This document shows positions 7,499 to 14,910 of a stretch of DNA of 64,000 nt, piece by piece. The stretch's first letter is position 1. Each line of letters starts with the position of its first letter. Source of the stretch: Butyricicoccus intestinisimiae (GTDB taxonomy: Bacteria > Bacillota > Clostridia > Oscillospirales > Butyricicoccaceae); NCBI RefSeq assembly GCF_018918345.1, contig NZ_JAHLQI010000002.1, forward strand, positions 434,001 through 498,000, written 5' to 3'. The position numbers were made by a program, and so were the translations under genes. The notes under the pieces were generated by a model that did not search any database, was not told the DNA's origin, and saw only the letters and a program-made list of their open reading frames with translations.

Positions 7499-7530
7499 TT
7501 CAGTATACCATACTGAAATGCATCCTGCAA
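7499..7530 (-). promoter_or_regulatory. nadBC promoter with overlapping palindromic operator
   Basis: Minus-strand TTGCAG (7530-7525), 17-base spacer, TATACT (7507-7502). A perfect palindrome TTCAGTAT-ACC-ATACTGAA (7499-7517) covers the -10 element and part of the spacer. That placement is what an NAD-responsive repressor (NiaR or NrtR type) would need; which family binds it is not decided by the sequence. Confidence 0.7.
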
Positions 7531-7579
7531 GGCAGTTCCCCGCCTTGCACGGACACTTTTTGAAATTTTTCACATTTCA

Positions 7580-8524
7580 TTATGCATTTTCCAAAACCAG
7601 TGGCGCCGGATTGAAGTCCGGACGATGCTTTGGATTCATCAGATATTCCTCTACCTTGTCCATTGTCGGTGCAGAAAAATATGCCGCGCCGCGCTTGGTA
7701 ACAGACAATGCCGAAGCATACGTTGCATATTCCAGTGCAACCTCCGCATCTTTCCCGTACAGATACGCCGCCAGGAAATAGCCCTCGAACACATCGCCGG
7801 CAGCTGTGGAATCTACGACAGGAACCTTCAGTGAAGCCTGATATATCTGGCGTGTACCGTTCTTGTAAAATGCGCCCTGCGAACCAAGCGTAAACAGAAA
7901 CTGCGAATTCGGATACATCTCTGCAAGCCGAATCAGAATATCTCCCGGCTGTACATAGCTCGTCATCGAGCGGCCTTCAATCTCATTGAGGCAGAACATT
8001 GAGATTTTGGTCAAATCGCTGCGCAGCAATTCGCGTGTACATGGCGACGGATTGAGAACGATAAACATCTTTTTCTCATATGCCGCATCGATAGCGTACT
8101 GCAGGCAGGAAATCTCATTCTGCAAAACGAGCACATCGCCTTCGCCGTACTGCGCCAGCACATCATCAATGTATGCTTTATCAATGGTTCGATTGGCGCC
8201 GCCATAAATCATGATGGCATTCTGACCGATTTCATCTACCTGAATAATGGCATGACCGGTGCGGCCTTCCACCACACGTACCGGAGAGATATCAATGCAC
8301 AGCTGCTCCTTGAGCTTGTCCAACATTTCCTGTCCATCCGATCCAATCTGACCGGCGAGCTGTACCTCCAGACCGGCGCGAGCCAGCGTGACAGCCTGAT
8401 TCAATCCCTTGCCGCCCGGGAACACTTCCATGTGAGAAGCGCCCTGTGTTTCCTTCGGGGTCGTAATATGTCCAACATAATAGTTATAATCAATATTGAT
8501 AGAACCCAAAACCAATATTTTCAT
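7580..8524 (-). CDS. PfkB-family carbohydrate kinase (ribokinase-like)
   Basis: A 314-residue sugar or nucleoside kinase. PfkB signatures are visible: FPGGKGLNQAV near residue 35 (substrate-binding glycines) and DSTAAGDVFEGYF near 250, where AAGD holds the catalytic Asp (usually GAGD). Overall most like ribokinase, which phosphorylates D-ribose at O5, but the substrate is not fixed by sequence alone and no ribose transporter is adjacent. The gene has its own promoter region with a perfect 16-bp palindrome. Confidence 0.85.
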   Translation of the reverse strand: MKILVLGSINIDYNYYVGHITTPKETQGASHMEVFPGGKGLNQAVTLARAGLEVQLAGQIGSDGQEMLDKLKEQLCIDISPVRVVEGRTGHAIIQVDEIGQNAIMIYGGANRTIDKAYIDDVLAQYGEGDVLVLQNEISCLQYAIDAAYEKKMFIVLNPSPCTRELLRSDLTKISMFCLNEIEGRSMTSYVQPGDILIRLAEMYPNSQFLFTLGSQGAFYKNGTRQIYQASLKVPVVDSTAAGDVFEGYFLAAYLYGKDAEVALEYATYASALSVTKRGAAYFSAPTMDKVEEYLMNPKHRPDFNPAPLVLENA

Positions 8525-8548
8525 TGTTATCCGCCCTCCATTTTTTCA

Positions 8549-8571
8549 ATTGTATCATGCTGTACAGCATG
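8549..8571 (-). promoter_or_regulatory. Kinase-gene -10 element and adjoining 16-bp palindromic operator
   Basis: CATGCTGTACAGCATG (8556-8571) is a perfect palindrome lying one base upstream of a minus-strand TACAAT (8554-8549). It would fill the -35/-10 spacer, a typical repressor position. Confidence 0.55.
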
Positions 8572-8710
8572 TGGATGCAGTTTACTAATATTATAAGATG
8601 TTTCTAAGTGAAGCACAAGAGTTTCCGCATCGTTTTCCTTCGGATATTTTCATCACGGCGAATTTTGCAAAAATCTGCGACAGATTTTTCAATATTTTAA
8701 GCAAATATTC

Positions 8711-8739
8711 TTGACTTTCCAGACATAAAACGATATGAT
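8711..8739 (+). promoter_or_regulatory. Promoter of smpB
   Basis: TTGACT (8711-8716), 17-base spacer, TATGAT (8734-8739), 34 bases before the chosen smpB start. Confidence 0.75.
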
Positions 8740-8772
8740 AAAGAATACTGAAACGAAAGGATGATCGGAGCC

Positions 8773-9240
8773 ATGGCTGTACAAAAAAAAGGCACAAAGC
8801 AAATAACTGCCAACAAAAAAGCCAGACACGATTATTTCGTTGAGGAGGCTTATGAATGCGGCATTGAGCTGTTCGGCACAGAGGTCAAGTCGATTCGTCA
8901 GGGCACGGTAAGCCTGAAGGATTCGTACTGCATCTTCCGCGACGGCGAAATCTTTGTCAAGGGCATGCACGTCAGCCCGTATGAGATGGGAAACATCTTC
9001 AACAAAGACCCGCTGCGCGAGCGCAAGCTGCTGATGCACAAAAAGGAAATCATGACGCTGTTCGGCAAGACCAAGCAGCAGGGATATTCTCTGATTCCGC
9101 TGTCTTTGTACTTTAAGAACGCGCGCGTCAAGGTCGAGCTGGGCTTGTGCAAGGGCAAAAAGCTGTACGATAAGCGCGAAGCCGCTGCACAGCGCGACGC
9201 CAAGCGCGAAATCGAACGCGCGATGAAGGCGCGCAGATAA
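8773..9240 (+). CDS. smpB: SsrA-binding protein
   Basis: SmpB binds the tRNA-like part of tmRNA and brings it to stalled ribosomes for trans-translation. The 155-residue protein has the family opening [17 protein letters not shown] and the conserved [15 protein letters not shown]; the basic tail after KKLYDKREA is the part that enters the mRNA channel. I take ATG 8773: the GAAAGG site abuts an earlier ATG at 8761 but is 12 bases from 8773, where the product begins MAVQKKGTK as in homologues. tmRNA lies directly downstream. Confidence 0.95.
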   Translation: MAVQKKGTKQITANKKARHDYFVEEAYECGIELFGTEVKSIRQGTVSLKDSYCIFRDGEIFVKGMHVSPYEMGNIFNKDPLRERKLLMHKKEIMTLFGKTKQQGYSLIPLSLYFKNARVKVELGLCKGKKLYDKREAAAQRDAKREIERAMKARR

Positions 9241-9270
9241 TCCTCTCTTTTCGTTCAGCACGAACTATCC

Positions 9271-9621
9271 GGGGACGTACCGGTTTCGACGGGGGCGTGG
9301 AATCTGGGATAGCGGGCCGCAGTGAGAATCTGCGTTAAAAGTCTCAAATGTCTAAATTTAACTGACAACAATTATTCTTTACAGGCAGCCTAATTAGGCG
9401 TGCCCGTTCTGCCTGAGAGTATCGCGGCTCGGGACAGAGCGTCATTTAGCGGTGAACGTGCGGCGGGTAAGCTTTGCCCCGCCCATGCATGATGAAGCTA
9501 CCAACCCTGTAAGCCTGTCATTTGGCGTGCAGCAGCGGGAATTCCAATAAAATGACTGCGCCCGGAGAAGTCCTTGAGGAAGTACCTTCGGACAGGGGTT
9601 CGACTCCCCTCGTCTCCACCA
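9271..9621 (+). ncRNA. ssrA: Transfer-messenger RNA
   Basis: tmRNA rescues stalled ribosomes and tags nascent chains. The 5' end GGGGACGTACCGG pairs with the 3' end before the encoded CCA, and the T-arm GGGTTCGACTCCC is near the 3' end (about 9596-9608). The tag frame reads TDNNYSLQAA (9361-9390) before a TAA at 9391, close to the usual (A)NDNNYSLQAA-type tags. The exact resume codon is inferred. It follows smpB by 30 bases, a very common arrangement. Confidence 0.95.
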
Positions 9622-9622
9622 T

Positions 9623-9660
9623 AAGTCCACTGTAATTTCGAAATTACAGTGGACTTTTTC
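9623..9660 (+). terminator. Terminator after tmRNA
   Basis: Perfect 16-bp stem from AAGTCCAC to GTGGACTT with a CG loop centre, followed by TTTC. Confidence 0.85.
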
Positions 9661-9678
9661 TTTTCCAATAAAATAATA

Positions 9679-9735
9679 AGGCTGCAGCAGACGTTCCTTT
9701 TCCGCAGGGAACATCTATTGCAGCCTGTTTTTAAT
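9679..9735 (+). terminator. Second hairpin downstream of ssrA
   Basis: GGCTGCA pairs with TGCAGCC, an inner GTTCC pairs with GGAAC, and TGTTTTT follows. It may be a backup terminator for tmRNA. Confidence 0.5.
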
Positions 9736-9817
9736 GCCCGGCAATATCAGCGACAGAGAGAGCTTGTATACACTATCAACTCTCTCAGATTCGCCTGATG
9801 CAGACTTGTTAGATTGC

Positions 9818-9878
9818 TCACCCTCTCAGTCATTTGCTACGCAAATGCCAGCTCTCCCGAAGGGAGAGCCGAGGCTGA
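9818..9878. repeat. Intergenic double-hairpin element
   Basis: Two adjacent perfect hairpins, CATTTGC-tac-GCAAATG (9831-9847) and GCTCTCCC-gaa-GGGAGAGC (9851-9869), flanked by CCCTCTCAG and GAGGCTGA. The CTCTCAGTC...GCTCTCCC pattern resembles short palindromic intergenic repeats I know from other Clostridia (Faecalibacterium-type); no second copy is in this window. Confidence 0.45.
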
Positions 9879-9881
9879 TAC

Positions 9882-11069
9882 TCAATACTTAATAGTATCT
9901 ACGAACGGAATGCCAAGACCACCGGAATAGAAGTACACTGGAATGCGGTCGCCAACGGACAGAGACTGGAAGTCCTCTTCCGAGACCGCCAAATCCAGCT
10001 CCTTTCCGTGAGCATCTACTGTGATGGTATAATCATTTTCGCTTTCGTCGTACTTATGGGTCACGTTGCACACGTATTTTTCGTAAGGCTCACAGCTATC
10101 CAGCAGATAATTCGCCTCGCCAACACTGCCAAACGCAAAAATCAGGCAGTAAATTACAGCCGCAATCCTGACGTTATTGGTCTTTGTACGGTCACGGATA
10201 AGAAAAATGATTGATAGAATGATGCCGAAAATGGCAGAAAAGACAATCAGCTTGGTATACGACAAATAGTTGACGTCAAACAGTGCTCGGAAACACAAAG
10301 CAATGACCGGAGATCCAAAGGCAATCTGCATAGACACCATAGATAAGCCGCTGTTTTCCGATGTGGTAAACCATGGCGTAAAATACAGCGGCTTGCACAC
10401 GCAGAGAAGAAAACAAATCAGTGCAAACACGAAGCAGGCGCCGACCCAAACATCATATGGATCGCAGATGACAAACGTTCCGATCATGAGCAAAGCACCC
10501 AAGACCGTACAGATACCGCCGATGATTTTACACTTGCGCAGGGTTTCTGGGTTCTGCTCCGCAGAAAGAGCCTGTTCTCGTTCTGTATTTTGGGATTCCT
10601 GCTGTTCTTTTGCCAATTCCTTATCGGATTTTGGCGGATAAACAGCAGAAACATCGGACAAGAAGTCCATCACCTGCTGTTCCGCTGGCTTTTCCAGCAC
10701 AATAAACCGCTGTACCTTTCCTTCATATGTAAAGTGGAAGGAACCACAGTTTTCCAGCTGTGTCGATGCGCTGAGCTTGCGTGACAGCCGACAGCTGGAG
10801 ATGTCCTGTTTGCGATACAGCTTGTCTTTTTTGGCTACCTCTATGTGGTCAGCATCCGGCGTCTGCGCGAGAAGCAGTTCTGTATCAATGCCGAATGTCT
10901 CGTTGCCGAGATAGCGGAAGTAATACACCTCACCGCAGTCATATACCATATAAATGCGGTCACTTGGAAATCCCATGAGCATCAGACTGGACAGCTCACC
11001 CTCCGGCGGATAATCCAGTTCGGACACCTCTTCCTGCTCGGTGTCCTCTACCATGTCGTGTTCGTTCAT
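9882..11069 (-). CDS. Multi-pass membrane protein of unknown function
   Basis: A 395-residue protein. Residues 1-170 are soluble, with an acidic N-terminus and a beta-rich stretch, then a Gln/Glu-rich linker. About five membrane helices lie between roughly 183 and 320. The final ~75 residues form an outward- or inward-facing small domain with the phrase SVGDRIPVYFYSG, a pattern seen in DUF3592-like domains. No enzyme motif is visible. It has a perfect-consensus promoter and an AGGAGG ribosome site, so it is probably well expressed as a single gene. Confidence 0.7.
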   Translation of the reverse strand: MNEHDMVEDTEQEEVSELDYPPEGELSSLMLMGFPSDRIYMVYDCGEVYYFRYLGNETFGIDTELLLAQTPDADHIEVAKKDKLYRKQDISSCRLSRKLSASTQLENCGSFHFTYEGKVQRFIVLEKPAEQQVMDFLSDVSAVYPPKSDKELAKEQQESQNTEREQALSAEQNPETLRKCKIIGGICTVLGALLMIGTFVICDPYDVWVGACFVFALICFLLCVCKPLYFTPWFTTSENSGLSMVSMQIAFGSPVIALCFRALFDVNYLSYTKLIVFSAIFGIILSIIFLIRDRTKTNNVRIAAVIYCLIFAFGSVGEANYLLDSCEPYEKYVCNVTHKYDESENDYTITVDAHGKELDLAVSEEDFQSLSVGDRIPVYFYSGGLGIPFVDTIKY

Positions 11070-11099
11070 AATATCCTCCTGATAAGTTTTGTAACAAAG

Positions 11100-11128
11100 A
11101 TTATACAGGAGGAGTTATATTCTGTCAA
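11100..11128 (-). promoter_or_regulatory. Full-consensus promoter of the 9882-11069 gene
   Basis: Minus-strand TTGACA (11128-11123), 17-base spacer, TATAAT (11105-11100): a perfect sigma-A consensus. Confidence 0.85.
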
Positions 11129-11214
11129 ATAAAAAAGAAACTGCCGCAGAGCAGTTTCTTTTTTGGGAATATCCGAACTTATCGCTCTCGATACCGCCAC
11201 TGAAAGTTTTGTAT
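11125..11214 (-). ncRNA. Candidate small RNA, about 85-90 nt
   Basis: A promoter at 11221-11249 on the minus strand is followed about 50 bases later by a 14-bp terminator hairpin (11131-11164). No start codon with a ribosome site lies between them. A small hairpin TATCG-AGAG-CGATA sits in the middle. The gene downstream has its own perfect promoter after the terminator, so this looks like a free-standing RNA rather than a leader. I recognise no RNA family. Confidence 0.5.
11131..11164. terminator. Terminator of the candidate small RNA
   Basis: AAAAAAGAAACTGC pairs perfectly with GCAGTTTCTTTTTT around a 6-base loop; works on either strand. Confidence 0.8.
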
Positions 11215-11220
11215 GCTCCC

Positions 11221-11249
11221 ACTATAGCAGAAAGACACAGAGACGTCAA
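11221..11249 (-). promoter_or_regulatory. Promoter of the candidate small RNA
   Basis: Minus-strand TTGACG (11249-11244), 17-base spacer, TATAGT (11226-11221). Confidence 0.75.
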
Positions 11250-11296
11250 TAAATGTACACACAACTTAAGAATTCTTAAGAAATGCACCTGCGCGC

Positions 11297-11336
11297 AAAA
11301 AAAGAATCCGTATGCGCGCGGGCACACGGATTCTTT
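11297..11336 (-). terminator. Terminator of the asp23-fakA-pth operon
   Basis: AAAGAATCCGT (11301-11311) pairs with ACGGATTCTTT (11326-11336); a seven-base A run (11297-11303) gives the T tract on the minus strand. Confidence 0.8.
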
Positions 11337-11344
11337 GCGTTTGT

Positions 11345-12004
11345 TTACTTGTGCGTGTCCGGCTGCTTCTGCTTGCCGTTGTACTTCTGCGTTGCGGCAG
11401 GCACACCGTTTGCAATCAGTTCAGACACTGCGAGTACAGCGCGTTCCACCGCGTCGTTCATCGCAGGCAGCTCTTCCTCCGTGACGTTGGACAGCACCCA
11501 ATCCGCCAAATCATAATCCGGATGCGGCTTGGCGCCGACACCGACCTTGATGCGCGGGAACTGCTCCGAGCCCATCATGGCGATGATGCTCTTGACGCCG
11601 TTTTGTCCGCCGGCAGAGCCTTTCGGACGAATGCGCAGGGCGCCGACAGGAAGTGAAATATCATCAAAAATGACGAGGACATGCTCCGGCGGAATCTTAT
11701 AAAAATCCGCCGCTTCCGCCACGGCATCTCCCGATGCATTCATGAAGGTCTGCGGCTTCATCAGCAGGCAGCGATGCCCGCCGAGAACCGCTTCACCGGT
11801 CAGCGCATGAAACTTGGAGCGGTCACAGCGCACACTGTGCTTGCTGCAAAGCGCATCCATCACGCGAAAGCCGGTGTTATGGCGGTTGTTTTCGTACTTT
11901 TTTCCGGGGTTGCCGAGACCGACAACCAACCAGTCGATGGGCTGGGCGGCAGGCTTGTTTTTCTGCTCCTGCTCCAGCTTTGCAAAAATATCAAAAATAG
12001 ACAT
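11345..12004 (-). CDS. pth: Peptidyl-tRNA hydrolase
   Basis: Pth releases tRNA from peptidyl-tRNA that drops off ribosomes. The core starts at WLVVGLGNPGKKYENNRHNTGF, with the catalytic His at about residue 42 and MKPQTFMN and GSAGGQNGVKSI downstream. At 219 residues it is about 25 longer than usual because of an N-terminal extension before the core; no alternative ATG lies near the core, so the extension seems real. It begins 3 bases after the fakA stop. Confidence 0.95.
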   Translation of the reverse strand: MSIFDIFAKLEQEQKNKPAAQPIDWLVVGLGNPGKKYENNRHNTGFRVMDALCSKHSVRCDRSKFHALTGEAVLGGHRCLLMKPQTFMNASGDAVAEAADFYKIPPEHVLVIFDDISLPVGALRIRPKGSAGGQNGVKSIIAMMGSEQFPRIKVGVGAKPHPDYDLADWVLSNVTEEELPAMNDAVERAVLAVSELIANGVPAATQKYNGKQKQPDTHK

Positions 12005-12007
12005 GAA

Positions 12008-13672
12008 TTAACCTTCTGCTGAAACAATAAAATAGTATACCGGCTGACCGCCGTTGATGATGGTAACTTCCGCCTCCGGAGAGTCGCGGTGTACCATCTT
12101 TTCGACGCGGGCTGCGTCCTCCTCGGTCATGTCCGCACCGTAAATGATGTTGACAAACGCGGTATCCTTTTTGCACATTTCACGCAGCATCTTTTTGACG
12201 GCGTCATCCAGCTTGCGGCTGTTTGCGCACAGCTTGGACTCAACCAGAGCAAGGTATTCGCCTTCCTTGATTTTCTTGCCGTCAAAATCCGAGTTGCGGG
12301 CAGCATAAGTAATCTGACCCGAACGAACATTGGCAGCTGCATCCAGCATTGCCTCACGGTTCTCGTCCATCTCCGCGCCCTCGTCAAACGACAGCAATGC
12401 AGAAATGCCCTGCGGGATGTTCTTGGTCGGGATGATAACAACCGTCTTTTTCTCGCACAGCGGAACAGCCTGCTCCGCTGCCATGATGATGTTTTTATTA
12501 TTGGGCAGAACGTATACAATTTCAGCCGGAACGGCGTCAATCGCGTGCAGAATATCATCTGTGGACGGGTTCATGGTCTGACCGCCCTGTACCATTTCAT
12601 CTACGCCGAGATCTTTGAATACGTTGACCAAACCGTCACCGGCTGCAACGGATACAAAACCATATTTCTTTTCCGGTTCTGCGATCTTCCGCGCGGTGCT
12701 TTCCAGTCCGGCAGCTTCCTCTACAATCTTTGCGGAATGCTGCTGACGCATGTTCTCGATTTTTACGGTGAGCAGCTGACCGAATTTCAGTCCGGCTTCC
12801 AGTGCCTCGTTCGGCTGGTCGGTGTGCACATGCACCTTGATGATGTCATCATCTTCCACGACAACCAGACTATCGCCAATGCTGTTGAGGAACGTGCGCA
12901 GGCGCTGTACATTGCGCGACTTGTCGCGGCGCTCTGCGATAAACTCGGTGCAGTAGGTAAAGGTAATATCTTCATCCTTAATATCGCTGAAGGTCGCGCC
13001 GCTCTTTGCTTCCGGCTCCGGCTCTGCGATTTTGCGCTGCTTGTGAATGCCGTTGTATGCGTCGCTCATGCCTTCCAGTACTGCCAGAAAACCAAAGCCG
13101 CCGGCATCGACAACGCCTGCCTTTTCCAGCACCGGATTCTGATGCGTGGTTTCAGCCAGTGCTTCGTGACCCTTTTCCAGTGCAGCACGCAGCACATCTC
13201 CGCAGCCTGCATCCGGATTGGACTGGCACAGCTCAACCACGTGCTGTGCTGCCACGCGGGACACGGTCAAAATCGTGCCCTCTGCCGGCTTCATGACTGC
13301 CTTATATGCGGCCTGCACGCCTTCCTGCAGCGCAAGTGCCAAATCCTGACCATTGGCTTCCTTGCAGGTTTTGAGCTGCTTGGACATGCCGCGGAACAGC
13401 AGGGACAAAATGACGCCGGAGTTTCCGCGCGCACCGCGCAGCAGAGCCGAAGCGGTCATCTTGCTTGCAGTTGCTAAATCAATGTCCTTGTCCAGCTGCT
13501 TGGACATCTCGTTCTTTGCGGATGCCATCGTCAGCGACATATTGGTGCCGGTATCACCGTCCGGCACCGGAAAAACGTTCAGTTCGTTTGCTTCGTCTTT
13601 TTTCTCTTCAATGGACAGCGCGCCCTCGATGACCATGGCACAGAACAACTGTCCGTCTATCAGTTTTGACAA
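12008..13672 (-). CDS. fakA: Fatty acid kinase catalytic subunit, DAK2/DegV-type (YloV)
   Basis: FakA phosphorylates fatty acids held by FakB proteins, feeding exogenous acyl chains to phospholipid synthesis. The 554-residue protein has the DhaL-like kinase domain at its N-terminus (NVFPVPDGDTGTN near 32-45, with Mg-binding Asp residues; ARGNSGVILS near 98), a middle domain, and a C-terminal DegV-like domain. The start is a TTG at 13672 behind GGAGG at good spacing. Order asp23-fakA matches yloU-yloV in B. subtilis. No fakB is in this operon. Confidence 0.92.
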   Translation of the reverse strand: MSKLIDGQLFCAMVIEGALSIEEKKDEANELNVFPVPDGDTGTNMSLTMASAKNEMSKQLDKDIDLATASKMTASALLRGARGNSGVILSLLFRGMSKQLKTCKEANGQDLALALQEGVQAAYKAVMKPAEGTILTVSRVAAQHVVELCQSNPDAGCGDVLRAALEKGHEALAETTHQNPVLEKAGVVDAGGFGFLAVLEGMSDAYNGIHKQRKIAEPEPEAKSGATFSDIKDEDITFTYCTEFIAERRDKSRNVQRLRTFLNSIGDSLVVVEDDDIIKVHVHTDQPNEALEAGLKFGQLLTVKIENMRQQHSAKIVEEAAGLESTARKIAEPEKKYGFVSVAAGDGLVNVFKDLGVDEMVQGGQTMNPSTDDILHAIDAVPAEIVYVLPNNKNIIMAAEQAVPLCEKKTVVIIPTKNIPQGISALLSFDEGAEMDENREAMLDAAANVRSGQITYAARNSDFDGKKIKEGEYLALVESKLCANSRKLDDAVKKMLREMCKKDTAFVNIIYGADMTEEDAARVEKMVHRDSPEAEVTIINGGQPVYYFIVSAEG

Positions 13673-13690
13673 TTCGTTTTGCCTCCTTAT

Positions 13691-14041
13691 TTAGTCCGCA
13701 CGGATTGCGTCCACGTAAATATCGACATTCTTTACGTCAACGCCAGTCATTTTCTCTACATTGTAGCGGACTTCGCTAATAATCGAACGGCAGATGGTCG
13801 CAATGTTGACGCCATGTTCCACAGCAAGATGCAGGTCAATGTTTACGCCGCCGTCCTCTGCCTCCGTGATGCGCACGCCGCGTGACATGTTCTCTCGGCG
13901 CAGCAGGTGAGCAATACCGTCCGAAACAGAACGAATGGTCATTCCCTTGACGCCGAAGCAGCTCATTGCTGCGTAACCAGCTATATCAGCCAGAACCTCT
14001 GGCGCGATGTTGATAAATCCGAGATCGGCTTTGATCGTCAT
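13691..14041 (-). CDS. Asp23/Gls24 family envelope-stress protein (YloU-like)
   Basis: A 116-residue Asp23-family protein, cytosolic and often membrane-associated, typically paired with fakA. The signature is visible in GFINIAPEVLADIAGYAAMSCFGVKGM and in GVNIDLHLAVEHGVNI. I start at ATG 14041, where AGAGGAGG is 7 bases away; an upstream in-frame ATG at 14119 lacks a site. It ends 18 bases before fakA and is first in the operon. Confidence 0.9.
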   Translation of the reverse strand: MTIKADLGFINIAPEVLADIAGYAAMSCFGVKGMTIRSVSDGIAHLLRRENMSRGVRITEAEDGGVNIDLHLAVEHGVNIATICRSIISEVRYNVEKMTGVDVKNVDIYVDAIRAD

Positions 14042-14242
14042 CACTATTCCTCCTCTAACCAATCTAATGTAAGGTCTCCATTTTTTTGCAGATTCCTGTT
14101 TTCTTGCAAAATTACTCAATCTTATTTTATATTATTTTTACGTCCGGGACAAGAGGATTTTGCAATTGTCCCTGCAATATTACGGACTATCCATCACTTT
14201 CCAATAGAACGTTCAAAAACTTTTGTGCGTATGGCAAAAAAC

Positions 14243-14256
14243 CAAACATCCGTTTG
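14243..14256. promoter_or_regulatory. LexA (SOS) box
   Basis: CAAACATCCGTTTG has perfect 5-base arms around 4 bases and fits the Firmicutes box CGAACnnnnGTTCG with symmetric changes. It overlaps the -35 element of lexA, so lexA-recG should be autoregulated and damage-inducible. Confidence 0.7.
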
Positions 14257-14282
14257 CTTTTTATCTCGCTCTTCGGTACAAT
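14254..14282 (+). promoter_or_regulatory. lexA promoter
   Basis: TTGCTT (14254-14259), 17-base spacer, TACAAT (14277-14282). Confidence 0.7.
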
Positions 14283-14316
14283 AGAAATAGAAAATACATG
14301 AAGGGAAGATTTGCTT

Positions 14317-14910
14317 ATGCGTCCGATTTCTGAAAAACAGAAACAGATCCTGCAATTCATTCAAGAATATACCGCGTCCGAAGGATACCCGCCAGCCGTG
14401 CGGGAAATTGCGGCAGCTGTGGGGCTGCGCTCTCCCTCCTCTGTTCATGCGCACGTCAAGCATTTGCGCGAACTAGGCTATCTGGAGCAGTGCGCCGGAA
14501 AAACGCGAACCGTCAAAATAACCGGCCAGACCGGAACGACGGCTGTTCCCCTGCTCGGCCGTGTGGCCGCCGGACAGCCGATATTGGCGGTCGAGGAACA
14601 GCAAGCGATGCTGTACATTGATTTGCACGGAAAATCCGGTTCGTATTTCGCCCTGCACGTTCGCGGCGATTCCATGGTAAACGCGGGCATTCTCAGCGGC
14701 GACACGATCATCGTGCGCAAGCAATCCTACGCCCAGCAAGGACAGATTGTCGTTGCTCTCATCGAAGAGGAAGCGACGTGCAAGCGATTGGAGAAACAAG
14801 ACGGTCACGTCTGGCTGATGCCGGAAAATGAAGCCTATGCGCCGATTCCCGGTGATGACGCACGCATTCTCGGCGTGGTTGTCAAAGTCGTGCGGGATTA
14901 CGACGTATGA
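14317..14910 (+). CDS. lexA: LexA repressor
   Basis: LexA represses SOS genes and cleaves itself when RecA filaments form. The 197-residue protein has an N-terminal winged helix (EIAAAVGLRSPSSVHAHVKHL) and a C-terminal S24 peptidase domain. Autocleavage site Ala-Gly is at about 85-86 (GRVAAGQP), with the catalytic Ser in GDSM (about 119) and Lys in CKRL (about 156). ATG 14317 fits the GAAGGGA site better than the TTG at 14311. The stop overlaps recG's start (ATGA). Confidence 0.96.
   Translation: MRPISEKQKQILQFIQEYTASEGYPPAVREIAAAVGLRSPSSVHAHVKHLRELGYLEQCAGKTRTVKITGQTGTTAVPLLGRVAAGQPILAVEEQQAMLYIDLHGKSGSYFALHVRGDSMVNAGILSGDTIIVRKQSYAQQGQIVVALIEEEATCKRLEKQDGHVWLMPENEAYAPIPGDDARILGVVVKVVRDYDV

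Noticed and set aside
9442-9714. 90-codon minus-strand frame
   Set aside because: It lies in the 3' part of tmRNA and its terminator.
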